64,000 nucleotides of DNA. Source: UBA1181 sp045226255. Its GTDB lineage: Bacteria; Bacteroidota; Bacteroidia; Bacteroidales; Paludibacteraceae. Each line of letters starts with the position of its first letter. The first letter of the stretch is position 1. The notes under the pieces are model-generated. The model was not told the origin of the DNA and did no database searches. It saw nothing but the letters and a program-made list of their open reading frames with translations. Below are positions 1 through 8,822 of this stretch, piece by piece. Made by a program: the position numbers and the translations under genes. The stretch covers positions 3,055 through 67,054 of the forward strand of contig JBGVCG010000006.1 in assembly GCA_045226255.1 (NCBI GenBank), read 5' to 3'.

Positions 1-2334
1 CTAAATGCTCATGTTGGCAATATTCCATCTGCTATTAAGATAGATGGCATTGTCGCTGTAACGGATACTTCCTATGATAGGCATCTAAATGACTTGCTAT
101 ATTTGGGTAATAATATTGCCGAATATGGAGTGGGGATAAGTGATGTTGTAGCTACTATTGTATTCCCACTGATAATAGCAATTTTTGCGTTTGCATTTCC
201 TTTTTTATTTGATGCTATAAACAAGATTAACAGTAAATATAAGTCTGAAATACTATCTGAACTATATTCTTCTTGTGATGCATATAAACACTTCAAAGCC
301 GGCATAACATTGAGTATCGGATGGTTGTTGCTATATGGTTTCTTGTCCTTGTTCTCATTTGAAGTATGGCATAAATGGGTAGATTTGATTTGTACGCCAA
401 TATCTATGATTATTGTAAGTTTCCTTGTTTATTCTGTAATTAGCTTTGTAAAAGAGAGTATATCGTTTAATAAACCATCAGATATTATTGGAAAAATTGA
501 GGCGAAATATAATATAGAAAAAAATAAAGCAAAGAAAGAAGACGAAAAATTCGAAAAGAAGTTGAACAAGAAAAAAGAGAATGCTAAAAGCGAAAGGGGT
601 AAGTACCTGTGGAATTTTATTGGAAGAGTTAATAATAAGTTAAATTCAAATAATGCTGATATTAACTATGTTAATCGTCTTTCCGAATTATGTAGATATG
701 CTTTTGTTGAAAATGATTATAATCTATTTTATTCTGTTATAAACAAAATACAGTCAATTATTAATACAGAGATGTCATTAGATGAAAATAAAGATGAAAG
801 TTTACCAGAGGCGCAATATAAGTATAAATCTGCATTGTTTTTATCCAAAGCTTATGAGGATTATTTCTTGTCAGCAAGAGATCAAAAAGTACAGACTCAG
901 TTGATTTCAACGTGGTTAAAAGGTTTTTCTCCAAATAAGTATCCCAATCGTTCTGACGTATATATGCTTGTTAAAACATTGTTAAAAATTGCGAGTAGAG
1001 GAGAACTCCATTTTATTGAAAGTTATTTTGATTTGTGTAAGCATTCGTTTAATTATGTACTTAATCTTCCTCTGTTGCTGTATATTGAAAAAGGGAAGAT
1101 TGATAAGCAGCCTAGTGTTTCTCAAAAGAGTCAAGATATATGGGATTACATTTGTGACTACCATTTTGTACTTGCAGCTTATGCGTATCGTCAAGGTTTG
1201 AATACATTGCCAAGACAGATTCTTGCCGACGAATATGGAATTGGCGTGTTGCCCCATAATAAACAGATGTTGCTGATAAGATATGCTAGATGTAAGGCAA
1301 AATTTAAAGATGATGGAAACTTTGAATATTCTAAGTCAGATGATTTGTTTGGACAAAAAGTTTATCCAGATTTCTTGGACGTTTTTGCCACAACACTTTT
1401 TGCATTGTTAGAAGACTCTAAAGGCCTGTCGTATTATTCGATAGTTACAGAAGAAGTAAAAAAAACACTTAAAAATAATAAAGAGCATTTCATAAAAATT
1501 GGTAACAAACAGAAAGAAGAATATGTCGTAAAAAAAATGTATCACAAAATATGCGAATTTAATTATGGCTCGCACTATGTTGATGTTTTAGATTCTTTGA
1601 CGAAGAAACCATCAACTGAAGATTACGAAGAAGTTTTACCAATAAATATAAAAGAAGATATTAATTCATATTTTTGGAATCAGATAAGTCAAATTGGTTC
1701 ATATACAAATGTACATATGTGGGGTAGGGATAATGCAGAAAAGACAGAAAATATATCTCTTAATCCTTGTCTTTTTTCATATGACAAAAGCTTTTTCAAG
1801 AATTTGAGTCTCGATAAGTACTTTTTTGCTTTTGGATCTATTGTGGGAGTAATTGTATCACGTTTCGTTTACCTCTATTTAAGTGCAATTAAGCAAATGA
1901 CTGTTAATGATGAATATTTGTCACCAGATAGGTTTGAAACGTTTGTGAAAAATGCCACAGATGGACAATATGATAAGTACACATTGCTGGATTTTGAAAG
2001 TAATACTGATTTAATACTCCATATTGAACATAGAGGGTTTAATGATTGTTATTTTGATAATATACCATTTGTTCTTGTGAATCATTATGGGTATTTCCAA
2101 GACACTGATTTATACAAGGAATATAAAGGTTCTATTGTATTGATTAAAAACGATGATTTACCATGTATTAATACGGATGTTTCAAAGATTGCTAGCATTG
2201 TTGGATTCTCTAATTCAAATGATACCGATAAAGGTAGTGTAATGGTAGATGTCACAATTGACCCAGCACGTACGATAAAATATAGTAAGGAAGGAAACGT
2301 TACAAGAATACATATCGGAAAGTTTGTCCTATGA
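1..2334 (+). CDS. AT-rich membrane-anchored protein of unknown function, 5'-truncated by window edge
   Basis: The frame is open from base 1 and no in-frame ATG occurs before the TTG at 94, so the true start probably lies outside the window; at least 777 codons are visible. Three hydrophobic segments near the N-terminus are likely membrane spans: around ISDVVATIVFPLIIAIFAF, then GITLSIGWLLLYGFLSLF, then CTPISMIIVSFLVYSVISF. A Lys/Glu-rich coiled-coil-like stretch follows (KNKAKKEDEKFEKKLNKKKE). The remaining several hundred residues look cytosolic and show no motif I recognise, with one more hydrophobic patch near GSIVGVIVSRFVYLYLSAI. Base composition is far more AT-rich than the genes from 2520 onward, which suggests horizontal acquisition. 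The gene ends about 185 bases from the 3' end of mnmE, a known integration target. Function unknown. Confidence 0.75.
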   Translation, partial: LNAHVGNIPSAIKIDGIVAVTDTSYDRHLNDLLYLGNNIAEYGVGISDVVATIVFPLIIAIFAFAFPFLFDAINKINSKYKSEILSELYSSCDAYKHFKAGITLSIGWLLLYGFLSLFSFEVWHKWVDLICTPISMIIVSFLVYSVISFVKESISFNKPSDIIGKIEAKYNIEKNKAKKEDEKFEKKLNKKKENAKSERGKYLWNFIGRVNNKLNSNNADINYVNRLSELCRYAFVENDYNLFYSVINKIQSIINTEMSLDENKDESLPEAQYKYKSALFLSKAYEDYFLSARDQKVQTQLISTWLKGFSPNKYPNRSDVYMLVKTLLKIASRGELHFIESYFDLCKHSFNYVLNLPLLLYIEKGKIDKQPSVSQKSQDIWDYICDYHFVLAAYAYRQGLNTLPRQILADEYGIGVLPHNKQMLLIRYARCKAKFKDDGNFEYSKSDDLFGQKVYPDFLDVFATTLFALLEDSKGLSYYSIVTEEVKKTLKNNKEHFIKIGNKQKEEYVVKKMYHKICEFNYGSHYVDVLDSLTKKPSTEDYEEVLPINIKEDINSYFWNQISQIGSYTNVHMWGRDNAEKTENISLNPCLFSYDKSFFKNLSLDKYFFAFGSIVGVIVSRFVYLYLSAIKQMTVNDEYLSPDRFETFVKNATDGQYDKYTLLDFESNTDLILHIEHRGFNDCYFDNIPFVLVNHYGYFQDTDLYKEYKGSIVLIKNDDLPCINTDVSKIASIVGFSNSNDTDKGSVMVDVTIDPARTIKYSKEGNVTRIHIGKFVL

Positions 2335-2519
2335 GATATTTTTGTCCTTCGGCTATTTTCGACTATCTCGGGGGACAGATGGGGGACAAAATGGGTGATA
2401 ATCTGCAAATATCGAAGTTAAAAATCAAAAATCTGCAAAAATGGACGAAATTTTAAATGCCTGAAATTATGCGATTTACGAGCTATATTTGCAGATAGTA
2501 TGCTTTTCTTTGCAAAAAA
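2335..2519. other. Putative island/chromosome junction next to mnmE 3' end
   Basis: This non-coding stretch separates the AT-rich gene from mnmE. It holds a short direct repeat (GGGGGACA at about 2370 and 2382) and several copies of a TTTGCAAA/CTGCAAA-like word (around 2403, 2433, 2489 and 2510). The last lies directly beside the mnmE stop codon, where TTTGCAAAAAATCA is followed by GATGCAAAAAT inside mnmE. Such repeated words beside a recombination point could be integrase arm or core sites. No integrase gene is visible, so this is an inference from location and composition. Confidence 0.35.
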
Positions 2520-3932
2520 TCACTTTCCGATGCAAAAATTCCTAAAGATATTTCCCAACACCTCGTCGTTTGTGATCTCTCCTCCCGTGATTTCGGCGAG
2601 GAAGAAGAGGCAGTCGCGGATGTCACGGCTGAGGAGGTCGCCTGAGAGGTTCTCCTGCAGGCCTTCACGGACACGGTCGATGGCGCTGAGGGCGTTGCGA
2701 AGGGCTTCGTAGTGGCGGAGGTTCGTCACCACCACACCTTCCGTCTCCGCTTCGTGGATGCCGGATCGCTGGGTCAATTCGTCCAGCACGGCTTGCTTGT
2801 TGAGGTCGTTCTTGGCGGAGATGCGTAGGCTGGATAGCCCGTAGGATGCCACGAGTTGCTGCAGCTCCGCTTGCTGCGCCTCGCTCGATAGGTCTACCTT
2901 GTTCAGCAGCGCCACCGCCTCTTTCCCTTCCCAATGCGGGGCGTTCTGGCGCATGAAGTCGCTGTTGCGCTCGATGCTTTCTGTCGTGTCGAGCACTACC
3001 AATACGATCCTTGCCTCGTCCATCTTCTTGAAGGTGCGCTCGATGCCCATCGCCTCCACCTTGTCGGAGGTCTTGCGGATGCCCGCCGTGTCGATGAAGC
3101 GGAAGAGCGTGCCGTTGATCTGCATGGTGTCCTCGATGATGTCTCTTGTGGTGCCGTGCACGTCGCTCACGATGGCGCGGTCCTCATTCAGCAACCAGTT
3201 GAGCAGGGTGGACTTGCCTACGTTCGTCTCGCCGATGATGGCCACCGGTATGCCGTTCTTGATGGCGTTGCCGTACTGGAACGTGTCCGCCAAGGAGCCG
3301 ATCCTCGTGTGGATCTCCTCCACCAGCTGTGTCAGGTGGCTCCTGTCCGCGAACTCCACGTCCTCTTCGCTGAAGTCCAGCTCCAGTTCGATGAGGGAGA
3401 CGAATTTCAGCAGTTTGTTGCGCAGTTGGCTCAGCTCCTTCGAGAAGCCGCCACGCATCTGCTTGATCGCCAGACGATGGGCGGCGGATGAGTTGGAGGC
3501 GATGACGTCCGCCACGGCTTCCGCTTGCGAGAGGTCCATCTTGCCGTTCAGGAAGGCCCGTTGCGTGAATTCCCCTGGTTGGGCCATGCGGCAACCCTTC
3601 TCCAAAAGCAGCTGTATGATGCGTTGCTGGATGAAGGTGGATCCGTGGCAGGCTATCTCCACCGAGTTCTCTCCCGTGAAGGAGTGCGGGGCGATGTAGA
3701 GGGTCGCGACCACTTCGTCCACGATCTCCCCGTTATCGTTCCGTATGGTGCCGAAATGGGCGGTGTGGCTTGGCGCGTCGGCCAGTCGCTTGCCCTTCTT
3801 GGCGGAGACGAATAGCTTGTCCGCGATGTGGATCGCTTCGTCGCCCGAAAGGCGTATGATGGCGATGGCTCCCATGCCGGGGGCGGTTGAGATGGCACAT
3901 ATCGTGTCGGCTGTCGTATTGAATCTTTCCAT
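2520..3932 (-). CDS. mnmE: tRNA modification GTPase MnmE (TrmE)
   Basis: MnmE works with MnmG to add the (carboxymethyl)aminomethyl group to uridine 34 of several tRNAs. The 470-residue product has the full family length: N-terminal folate-binding domain (about 1-120), helical domain, and an inserted G domain with P-loop GETNVGKS (234-241), a GTTRD switch (260-264), DTAGIR (281-286) and LNKVDL. It ends in FCIGK, whose Cys is the conserved MnmE C-terminal cysteine. The start ATG lies 9 bases downstream of the stop of the epimerase gene, so the two are probably co-transcribed. The last codons (TTTTGCATCGGAAAGTGA) correspond to the FCIGK-stop region of trmE that some integrative elements, such as SGI1, use as attachment site; foreign-looking DNA abuts exactly here. 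Confidence 0.97.
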   Translation of the reverse strand: MERFNTTADTICAISTAPGMGAIAIIRLSGDEAIHIADKLFVSAKKGKRLADAPSHTAHFGTIRNDNGEIVDEVVATLYIAPHSFTGENSVEIACHGSTFIQQRIIQLLLEKGCRMAQPGEFTQRAFLNGKMDLSQAEAVADVIASNSSAAHRLAIKQMRGGFSKELSQLRNKLLKFVSLIELELDFSEEDVEFADRSHLTQLVEEIHTRIGSLADTFQYGNAIKNGIPVAIIGETNVGKSTLLNWLLNEDRAIVSDVHGTTRDIIEDTMQINGTLFRFIDTAGIRKTSDKVEAMGIERTFKKMDEARIVLVVLDTTESIERNSDFMRQNAPHWEGKEAVALLNKVDLSSEAQQAELQQLVASYGLSSLRISAKNDLNKQAVLDELTQRSGIHEAETEGVVVTNLRHYEALRNALSAIDRVREGLQENLSGDLLSRDIRDCLFFLAEITGGEITNDEVLGNIFRNFCIGK

Positions 3933-3941
3933 GCTCTAAAG

Positions 3942-5420
3942 TCATTTTTCCCAACCGTCGAAGATCTCCTCTCCGTACTGGTTGTGTTCTTCCTTGCTAT
4001 GTGTAGGATACCATATCTGGGCGAAGAAGGGGTTCCCCTTCGCTATTTCGTCGTAGTTCCAAGGCGACGGCAGACATTCGGGACACCAATGTCCACCGAG
4101 CAGCACGAGGGTGGGGGAGGCTTTGAAGCGGTGGCCGAATTGACATTCCCACTCGATCGGGGTGCGGCGGTCTCCCTTGGTCATCTCCTCGCTGACGCAT
4201 CGGCCTCCTCGGAAGCGGGCCGCCTGGCGCATGTCTTCGATGTCCCACTCCTCCGTAGGCTTGGACTCGTCGTAGCCATGGTCCAGCACGATGGCTTTCT
4301 CCGAAGGGTGGGATAGGTCCTGGTGTCGCCAGTCCGGTATCTTCTCCCAAGCCTCCTTGGTGCCGTAGTAGGCGGCTATTCGTTTCTTGTCGTCGTTCTT
4401 GATCCACCATTGCGTGCCCCATCGTTTCTTGTAGGCCAATGGACGGATGAACTGCTTGATGAGCCACCCGGGCACGATGGCCGCTAGGTGGTAGAACCAA
4501 GGCACTTGCTTGCCCATCTGCTTGAAGTAATCGTCCACCGGCACGTTGCCACGGAAGTGCAGGTAATCCTCCAGCACTTGTGAGTCCAGGTACCAGTAGC
4601 CGTGGAAGTTGCGCAGGACGAACCATTTCGGGTCGAATATCTTCTCCGGCTTAGGGCAGTGGATCGCCTTGAGCAGCTTACATTCTAGCTCGTAGTTGCT
4701 GAGACGGTAGGCCGGACCGCTTCCGATGTTGTAGAAACGGTTCCAGAAACTTTCCGGGAGGTCTGCGTCGCACAGGTTGGCGAGCACCCGTCCGCTGTCC
4801 TCTATCGTTGTCCATTCCAGCACGCCACGGAGTGGCACATGGAACATGATCGGGTCGAACTGCTTGATGATGTTCGGGTATAGGATGCCGGATTGGCGGA
4901 GAGATACCCATCTCTTGAGGCCCGACTCCGCGAAGATGCGTTCCGCCACGGTCTTGCTGATGGCGTAATGGTCGTATACGCTGATGCAGATAGGGTCGCC
5001 CGTACGTCCCCAATGGTTCGGTTCGTTGCGGTCGCTCGTCTGTGCGACGGAACCGATGTAGCACACCCTGATGTCGTCCGCATTAGGCTGTGCCAGCACC
5101 GCCTTCACCACGTTCTCCGCCGCGGTCTTATTCACGAGGCGGGTCTTGTTCGGGAAGTAGTCTGCGGAAGGGGAAACCATGCCTCCCACATGCAGCACGT
5201 AGTCGGCGCCCTCCGTTGCCTTGAGCACATCCTCATATCGTGTGAGGTCACCCCAAACGACACGAATCCGATCCATGAGGGGCGCCAGTTTCTGCTGGTT
5301 CTTCCGGCTTGGGCGAGCGAGAACGGTGATGTCGAACCGATCCGCTCTCTTGACGAGTTCCTGCAGACCTGCCCAACCCATGGTGCCCGTCGCTCCGGTT
5401 AAGAAAATCTTTTTTTTCAT
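3942..5420 (-). CDS. NAD-dependent epimerase/dehydratase (extended SDR) with C-terminal zinc-ribbon
   Basis: The N-terminal two thirds form an extended short-chain dehydrogenase/epimerase: the Rossmann motif GATGTMGWAG starts at residue 9 and the catalytic YxxxK appears as YAISK. Such proteins oxidise, reduce or epimerise nucleotide sugars or related substrates using NAD(P). The C-terminal ~80 residues are atypical. After a linker they show GGRCVSEEM, then WECQFGHRFKAS, then GGHWCPEC: a Cys/Cys-His/Cys-Cys arrangement like the treble-clef or probable zinc-ribbon repeats that bind one zinc ion. The substrate cannot be told from sequence. The gene sits 9 bases upstream of mnmE, and a TAACTTTG -7 box lies upstream. 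Family assignment is firm; the role of the zinc tail is unknown. Confidence 0.85.
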   Translation of the reverse strand: MKKKIFLTGATGTMGWAGLQELVKRADRFDITVLARPSRKNQQKLAPLMDRIRVVWGDLTRYEDVLKATEGADYVLHVGGMVSPSADYFPNKTRLVNKTAAENVVKAVLAQPNADDIRVCYIGSVAQTSDRNEPNHWGRTGDPICISVYDHYAISKTVAERIFAESGLKRWVSLRQSGILYPNIIKQFDPIMFHVPLRGVLEWTTIEDSGRVLANLCDADLPESFWNRFYNIGSGPAYRLSNYELECKLLKAIHCPKPEKIFDPKWFVLRNFHGYWYLDSQVLEDYLHFRGNVPVDDYFKQMGKQVPWFYHLAAIVPGWLIKQFIRPLAYKKRWGTQWWIKNDDKKRIAAYYGTKEAWEKIPDWRHQDLSHPSEKAIVLDHGYDESKPTEEWDIEDMRQAARFRGGRCVSEEMTKGDRRTPIEWECQFGHRFKASPTLVLLGGHWCPECLPSPWNYDEIAKGNPFFAQIWYPTHSKEEHNQYGEEIFDGWEK

Positions 5421-5502
5421 CGATTTTTCCCCTTTTTTAGAATAACGGATTGCTTTATTTCGTACATTTGGAAATGTGAGCGATATGATGATTATACCTG
5501 CA

Positions 5503-5510
5503 CAAAGTTA
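5503..5510 (-). promoter_or_regulatory. -7 box for the epimerase-mnmE operon
   Basis: CAAAGTTA on the + strand reads TAACTTTG on the - strand, an exact match to the Bacteroidetes TAnnTTTG box. It lies about 80 bases before the epimerase ATG. No clear TTTG -33 element was seen at the right spacing. Confidence 0.5.
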
Positions 5511-5623
5511 GTAATATTTTCCTTTGGGCAGATGGATGTGTGTAGACATTTGGAATTGAATTGAAAAAAGATGCTGTGTAATATCTTTTTGAAAAAGTTT
5601 TTAACAAAAAAAATGTCTTCACA

Positions 5624-5656
5624 TTTGTTGCAAATCATTAATATTTCGTATTTTTG
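5624..5656 (+). promoter_or_regulatory. Bacteroidetes-type promoter of the winged-helix gene
   Basis: TTTG at 5624-5627 and TATTTTTG at 5649-5656 are separated by 21 bases, matching the -33/-7 consensus TTTG...TAnnTTTG used by the Bacteroidetes primary sigma factor. Transcription would start near 5663, some 40 bases before the ATG at 5703. Confidence 0.75.
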
Positions 5657-5702
5657 TAGGGATGTGAATAAATTCTAACATATTTTAAACATTTTATTAA
5701 CC

Positions 5703-5903
5703 ATGCTACAGAACGTAATTGGAGAAAATTCCGGTAAGGTTTGGCGTTTGCTGAATGAAAAGGGAGAATTGACCTTTAACCAGATTAAGAAAGAACTGAA
5801 GTTGAAGAACGAGGAGATCTATCTCGCCTTGGGTTGGCTCTTCCGTGAGGATGTTATCTATTCTTGCGAGAAGGATGAAACTCTCTACTTTGGTTGCCGC
5901 TAA
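5703..5903 (+). CDS. Small winged-helix domain protein (DUF2582-like)
   Basis: A 66-residue protein consisting of one predicted winged-helix fold: helix (GKVWRLLNEKG), helix-turn-helix (TFNQIKKELKLKNEEIYLALGWLFRE) and a beta-wing (VIYSCEKDETLYFGC). Length and sequence fit the DUF2582 family, which is widespread in Bacteroidales. These look like DNA-binding domains, but target and role are unknown. It stands alone with its own promoter, and a hairpin terminator lies about 150 bases downstream. Confidence 0.85.
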   Translation: MLQNVIGENSGKVWRLLNEKGELTFNQIKKELKLKNEEIYLALGWLFREDVIYSCEKDETLYFGCR

Positions 5904-6049
5904 TCTTACCTTGTTGATGGTGGGTTCCCGAACCGATATGTTTATGAAACCCATTGTTTGACGAATTATTAACTCACTGTGAGTCTTCGGATTCACACAA
6001 GTCTTATTGTATTATGTGACAGCCCTTCGGGGAATGTATGAAAAAATTT

Positions 6050-6086
6050 AAAGGAAGGTTGCTCGCTGAAGCTTCCTTCCTTTTTT
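6050..6086. terminator. Bidirectional intrinsic terminator
   Basis: AAAGGAAGG (6050-6058) pairs with CCTTCCTTT (6075-6083), followed by a T run on the + strand and preceded by an A run that serves the - strand. It lies between the convergent winged-helix gene and the ABC ATPase operon. Confidence 0.75.
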
Positions 6087-6108
6087 ATGCTTGTAACCGT
6101 GCTGTTTC

Positions 6109-7563
6109 TTAGGCTTGTAGCGGAACTTTCAGCTCTAGGATATGCTCGATGCAAGGGGGCATCTCGTCCTTGAGGTGGGTGACGTAGATGAGCGTCTTCC
6201 CCGGTTGTTCGCAGAAACGTTCGATGATGTTGAGGGCGTGCCGTTTGTGGTGCGCATCGAGTCCGTGCAGGGGCTCGTCGAGGATGAGCAGGTCCGGGTT
6301 CTTCACCATGGTGCGGGCGAGGAGCGTCAGGCGTTGCTCTCCGCCGGATAGGCTGGTGTAGGAGCGCTCTTTCAGGTGTCCTATGCCGAACAGCTCCATC
6401 CATTCCTGCGAGAGCTTGTATTCCTTCTCCGTGCATTGGCGGAAGAGACCGATGGTGTCGAAAAGCCCTGAGGCTACGATCTTTCCGCAGGTCTGGTCGC
6501 CTTGGAAGTAGAGGTGCATTTCGGAGGAGATGTACCCGATGTGGCGCTTGATGTCCCAGATGCTTTCCCCAGTTCCTCGTTTGCGGTCGAACAGGGTGAT
6601 GTCCTGTGAGTAGGCGTGCGGATTGTCCGCCGCCAGCAGGCTCAGGAGCGTGGATTTGCCGGAACCGTTGGGGCCTAATAGCGCCCACTTCTCACCCTTT
6701 CGGACGGTCCAGTTGAGCTTGTCGAAGACGATCTTTCCTGCGTAGTCGAGGTGGATATCCTTCATCTTCAGCACATAATCGTATCGGTCGTCCGTCGTGA
6801 TCGGCGAGGCTGGCAAGTTCTCCACACTGGTCTGCTCGTAGGCGGGGAAGATCTCTTCCAGCGCCTGAGGGGTCAGCTTGGTGCGCTCCCCTAGAACCGT
6901 GTAGCGGAGTTGCTTGGCTGTGAGTATGTGTGTGGCGGCCTGTGGTATCTCGTCAGGGGTCGGGACGATGAAGAGCATGGATTGTTGCTTGGAGAGCGAC
7001 AGAAGGAAGTCGTCCAGTTCTTTCCTGGTCCGTGTGTCCAACCCGATGAAGGGGTTGTCGAAGATGATGAGTTCGGGCTTCTTGGCGAGGTATAGCGTGA
7101 TCAGCACCCTGCGTAATTCGCCGGAGGAGAGCATGATGAGCCGCTTCTCCATGAGTGGGTGGATGTTCAGCTTGTCGCACAGTCGTTTCGTGTGTTCGGG
7201 GTCTTTCCCTTCCCGCTGAATCAGTTCCCGCACGGTGGGTGTCCCTTCGTTCTCCATGGCGTGGAACCGTTGCTGGTAGTACATGCTTCTGTAATCGGCT
7301 AAGCTATAGGCAGATTCGAAACATACTTTCCGTATGCGGTCGGTAGGGAATCTCTCCCCCTGAAAACCATATTGGATGGTGCCTGAACGGATGGCGTGTT
7401 TGCCTGCGATGAAATCGGCCAAGAGCGTTTTCCCTGAGCCGTTCGGACCGATGATGCACCATTGTTCGCCCCTGCGGACGCTCCATTCGATGGGTTGGAT
7501 CGGTGTCATCCCGTAGATGCGGGGTGTGGCTTGCCGGAGGGAAAAAAGTATCTCTTTTTCCAT
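6109..7563 (-). CDS. Tandem ABC ATPase protein (ModF-like), first site degenerate
   Basis: The 484-residue protein has two ABC nucleotide-binding domains and no membrane segment. Domain 1: Walker A GPNGSGKT (39-46), signature LSSGE (145-149), Walker B LIIFDN (165-170). Domain 2: Walker A GPNGSGKS (297-304), signature LSGGEQ (405-410), Walker B LLILDEP (425-431), H-loop VTH (461-463). In domain 1 the catalytic Glu after the Walker B Asp is Asn, and the H-loop position reads VPTP without His, so only one composite site is likely to hydrolyse ATP. The arrangement resembles ModF/PhrA-type proteins once linked to molybdate transport, but no mod genes lie nearby and the function is open. It is the last gene of an operon, 6 bases after smpB. 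Confidence 0.8.
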   Translation of the reverse strand: MEKEILFSLRQATPRIYGMTPIQPIEWSVRRGEQWCIIGPNGSGKTLLADFIAGKHAIRSGTIQYGFQGERFPTDRIRKVCFESAYSLADYRSMYYQQRFHAMENEGTPTVRELIQREGKDPEHTKRLCDKLNIHPLMEKRLIMLSSGELRRVLITLYLAKKPELIIFDNPFIGLDTRTRKELDDFLLSLSKQQSMLFIVPTPDEIPQAATHILTAKQLRYTVLGERTKLTPQALEEIFPAYEQTSVENLPASPITTDDRYDYVLKMKDIHLDYAGKIVFDKLNWTVRKGEKWALLGPNGSGKSTLLSLLAADNPHAYSQDITLFDRKRGTGESIWDIKRHIGYISSEMHLYFQGDQTCGKIVASGLFDTIGLFRQCTEKEYKLSQEWMELFGIGHLKERSYTSLSGGEQRLTLLARTMVKNPDLLILDEPLHGLDAHHKRHALNIIERFCEQPGKTLIYVTHLKDEMPPCIEHILELKVPLQA

Positions 7564-7569
7564 CTCCGC

Positions 7570-8028
7570 TTATCGTTTCATGGCCCTGTCCATCTGGCGT
7601 CTGTCGTCCTTCTCCTTGAGGGATTCCCTCTTGTCGTACTCCTTCTTACCCTTCGCCACGGCGATTTCCAGTTTGGCGAGGCCCTTCTCGTTGAGGAAGA
7701 GCTTGGTTGGTACGATGGTGAAGCCGGTCTCCTTCGTTTGCCTACGGATTTTGGAGAGCTCCTTTTTGTTCAGCAGTAGCTTGCGGTCCCTGCGTGGCGC
7801 ATGGTTGTTGTAGGTTCCGTAGAAGTATTCGGATATGTTCATGCCCTTTACCCAAAGCTCTCCGTCGTTGAAGTAGCAGAAGGTGTCCACCAGGCTCGCT
7901 TTCCCCAAGCGTATGGATTTGATTTCCGTGCCCACCAATACGATGCCGGCTTGGTATTTGTCTATCAACTCGTAGTCGAAGGTGGCACGTTTGTTTTTGA
8001 TGACTATGTCGTTCTTTAGTTTTTCCAT
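7570..8028 (-). CDS. smpB: SsrA-binding protein SmpB
   Basis: SmpB binds tmRNA and brings it to stalled ribosomes for trans-translation. The 152-residue product shows the conserved beta-barrel core: [47 protein letters not shown] and [18 protein letters not shown]. It ends with a basic tail ([15 protein letters not shown]) like those that fold in the decoding centre. It lies between the Yip1-like gene (12 bases upstream) and the ABC ATPase (6 bases downstream) in one transcription unit. No ssrA (tmRNA) gene was recognised in this window. Confidence 0.97.
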   Translation of the reverse strand: MEKLKNDIVIKNKRATFDYELIDKYQAGIVLVGTEIKSIRLGKASLVDTFCYFNDGELWVKGMNISEYFYGTYNNHAPRRDRKLLLNKKELSKIRRQTKETGFTIVPTKLFLNEKGLAKLEIAVAKGKKEYDKRESLKEKDDRRQMDRAMKR

Positions 8029-8040
8029 AAGAATAATTGT

Positions 8041-8628
8041 CTAATTTTTCAAGATGAACTTCATCAGATTCTCCATCGCCACAGGTGTGATGCAGATGAT
8101 GAAGGCGGCATAGAAGGAGAACTTGGTGTATTTCTCTTTCTCAAGGGAAGGAAATACATATGGAATGCCAAACCAGATGATGTATATGAGATATAGTAAT
8201 GCCGCGTATAGGAAGGCGAAGAGGGAGAAGAGCGTCGCTAATATCTTGATTATGATATAGAACGATAGCGTGTGGGTCGCCAGCTGGGCGCATGAGGTGT
8301 AGTCCGGACGGTCGTGGAACAGCTTGGAGGTGAGTTTGCTGTTCAGGATGAGCACGGCTAGGTGAAACCCGATGAAGATGGAGGAGATGCATGTTACCAA
8401 TTCCTTGGAGCATATTTTCAGGATATGTTCCCAAGTGAGGGTGTCGTACGCGTCTTTGGTGAACCCGATGATGTTGCTGGCCAGTGTGGCGATGATGACC
8501 ATCTCCATGAGGGGAAGGATATAGGTGTTGCGTAGATCGCTGATGGAGGTCTTCTCCTCCGCGATCCTGCGCCATTCCCTTTGTGGGAAACGGACCAGTC
8601 TGTATAGCCGTTGAAATATTTGTTTCAT
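8041..8628 (-). CDS. Yip1-like multi-pass membrane protein
   Basis: A 195-residue protein with a short basic N-terminal region (LYRLVRFPQREWRRIAEEKT) followed by about five hydrophobic segments, e.g. YILPLMEMVIIATLASNIIG, SIFIGFHLAVLIL, FYIIIKILATLFSLFAFLYA, LLYLIYIIWFGIPYVF and FYAAFIICITPVAMENLM. Layout and sequence fit the Yip1/YIP1-family domain, common but uncharacterised in Bacteroidetes. It is the first gene of an apparent operon with smpB. Role unknown; the family call is by general pattern only. Confidence 0.65.
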   Translation of the reverse strand: MKQIFQRLYRLVRFPQREWRRIAEEKTSISDLRNTYILPLMEMVIIATLASNIIGFTKDAYDTLTWEHILKICSKELVTCISSIFIGFHLAVLILNSKLTSKLFHDRPDYTSCAQLATHTLSFYIIIKILATLFSLFAFLYAALLYLIYIIWFGIPYVFPSLEKEKYTKFSFYAAFIICITPVAMENLMKFILKN

Positions 8629-8736
8629 ACCTTCCCTTATCCTTCTTTTACGCGAATTTAACTAATTTCCCACACTATTCCCTCCTTGCTCGTCAAAAAT
8701 GGTTGTGGCATTCTCTCTTTTTATCCTTTTAATTCT

Positions 8737-8744
8737 TACTTTTG
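8737..8744 (+). promoter_or_regulatory. -7 box upstream of the mutarotase-like gene
   Basis: TACTTTTG matches TAnnTTTG and lies about 78 bases before the ATG at 8823. The -33 region is T-rich but lacks a clean TTTG. Confidence 0.5.
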
Positions 8745-8822
8745 TGTAGGGTTGGGCCTGCGGAGGTGTTGGTTGCCTTCTCTTCCCCGCCTATGATGTT
8801 TTTCTTGTAAAATAGTGGCTTT

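Noticed and set aside
2335..2450. Remnant of an integrase gene next to mnmE
   Set aside because: The short frames here show no integrase motif; only composition and location suggest an element end.
2899..3699. 266-codon + strand frame opposite mnmE
   Set aside because: Shadow of mnmE; Ser-rich translation without family features.
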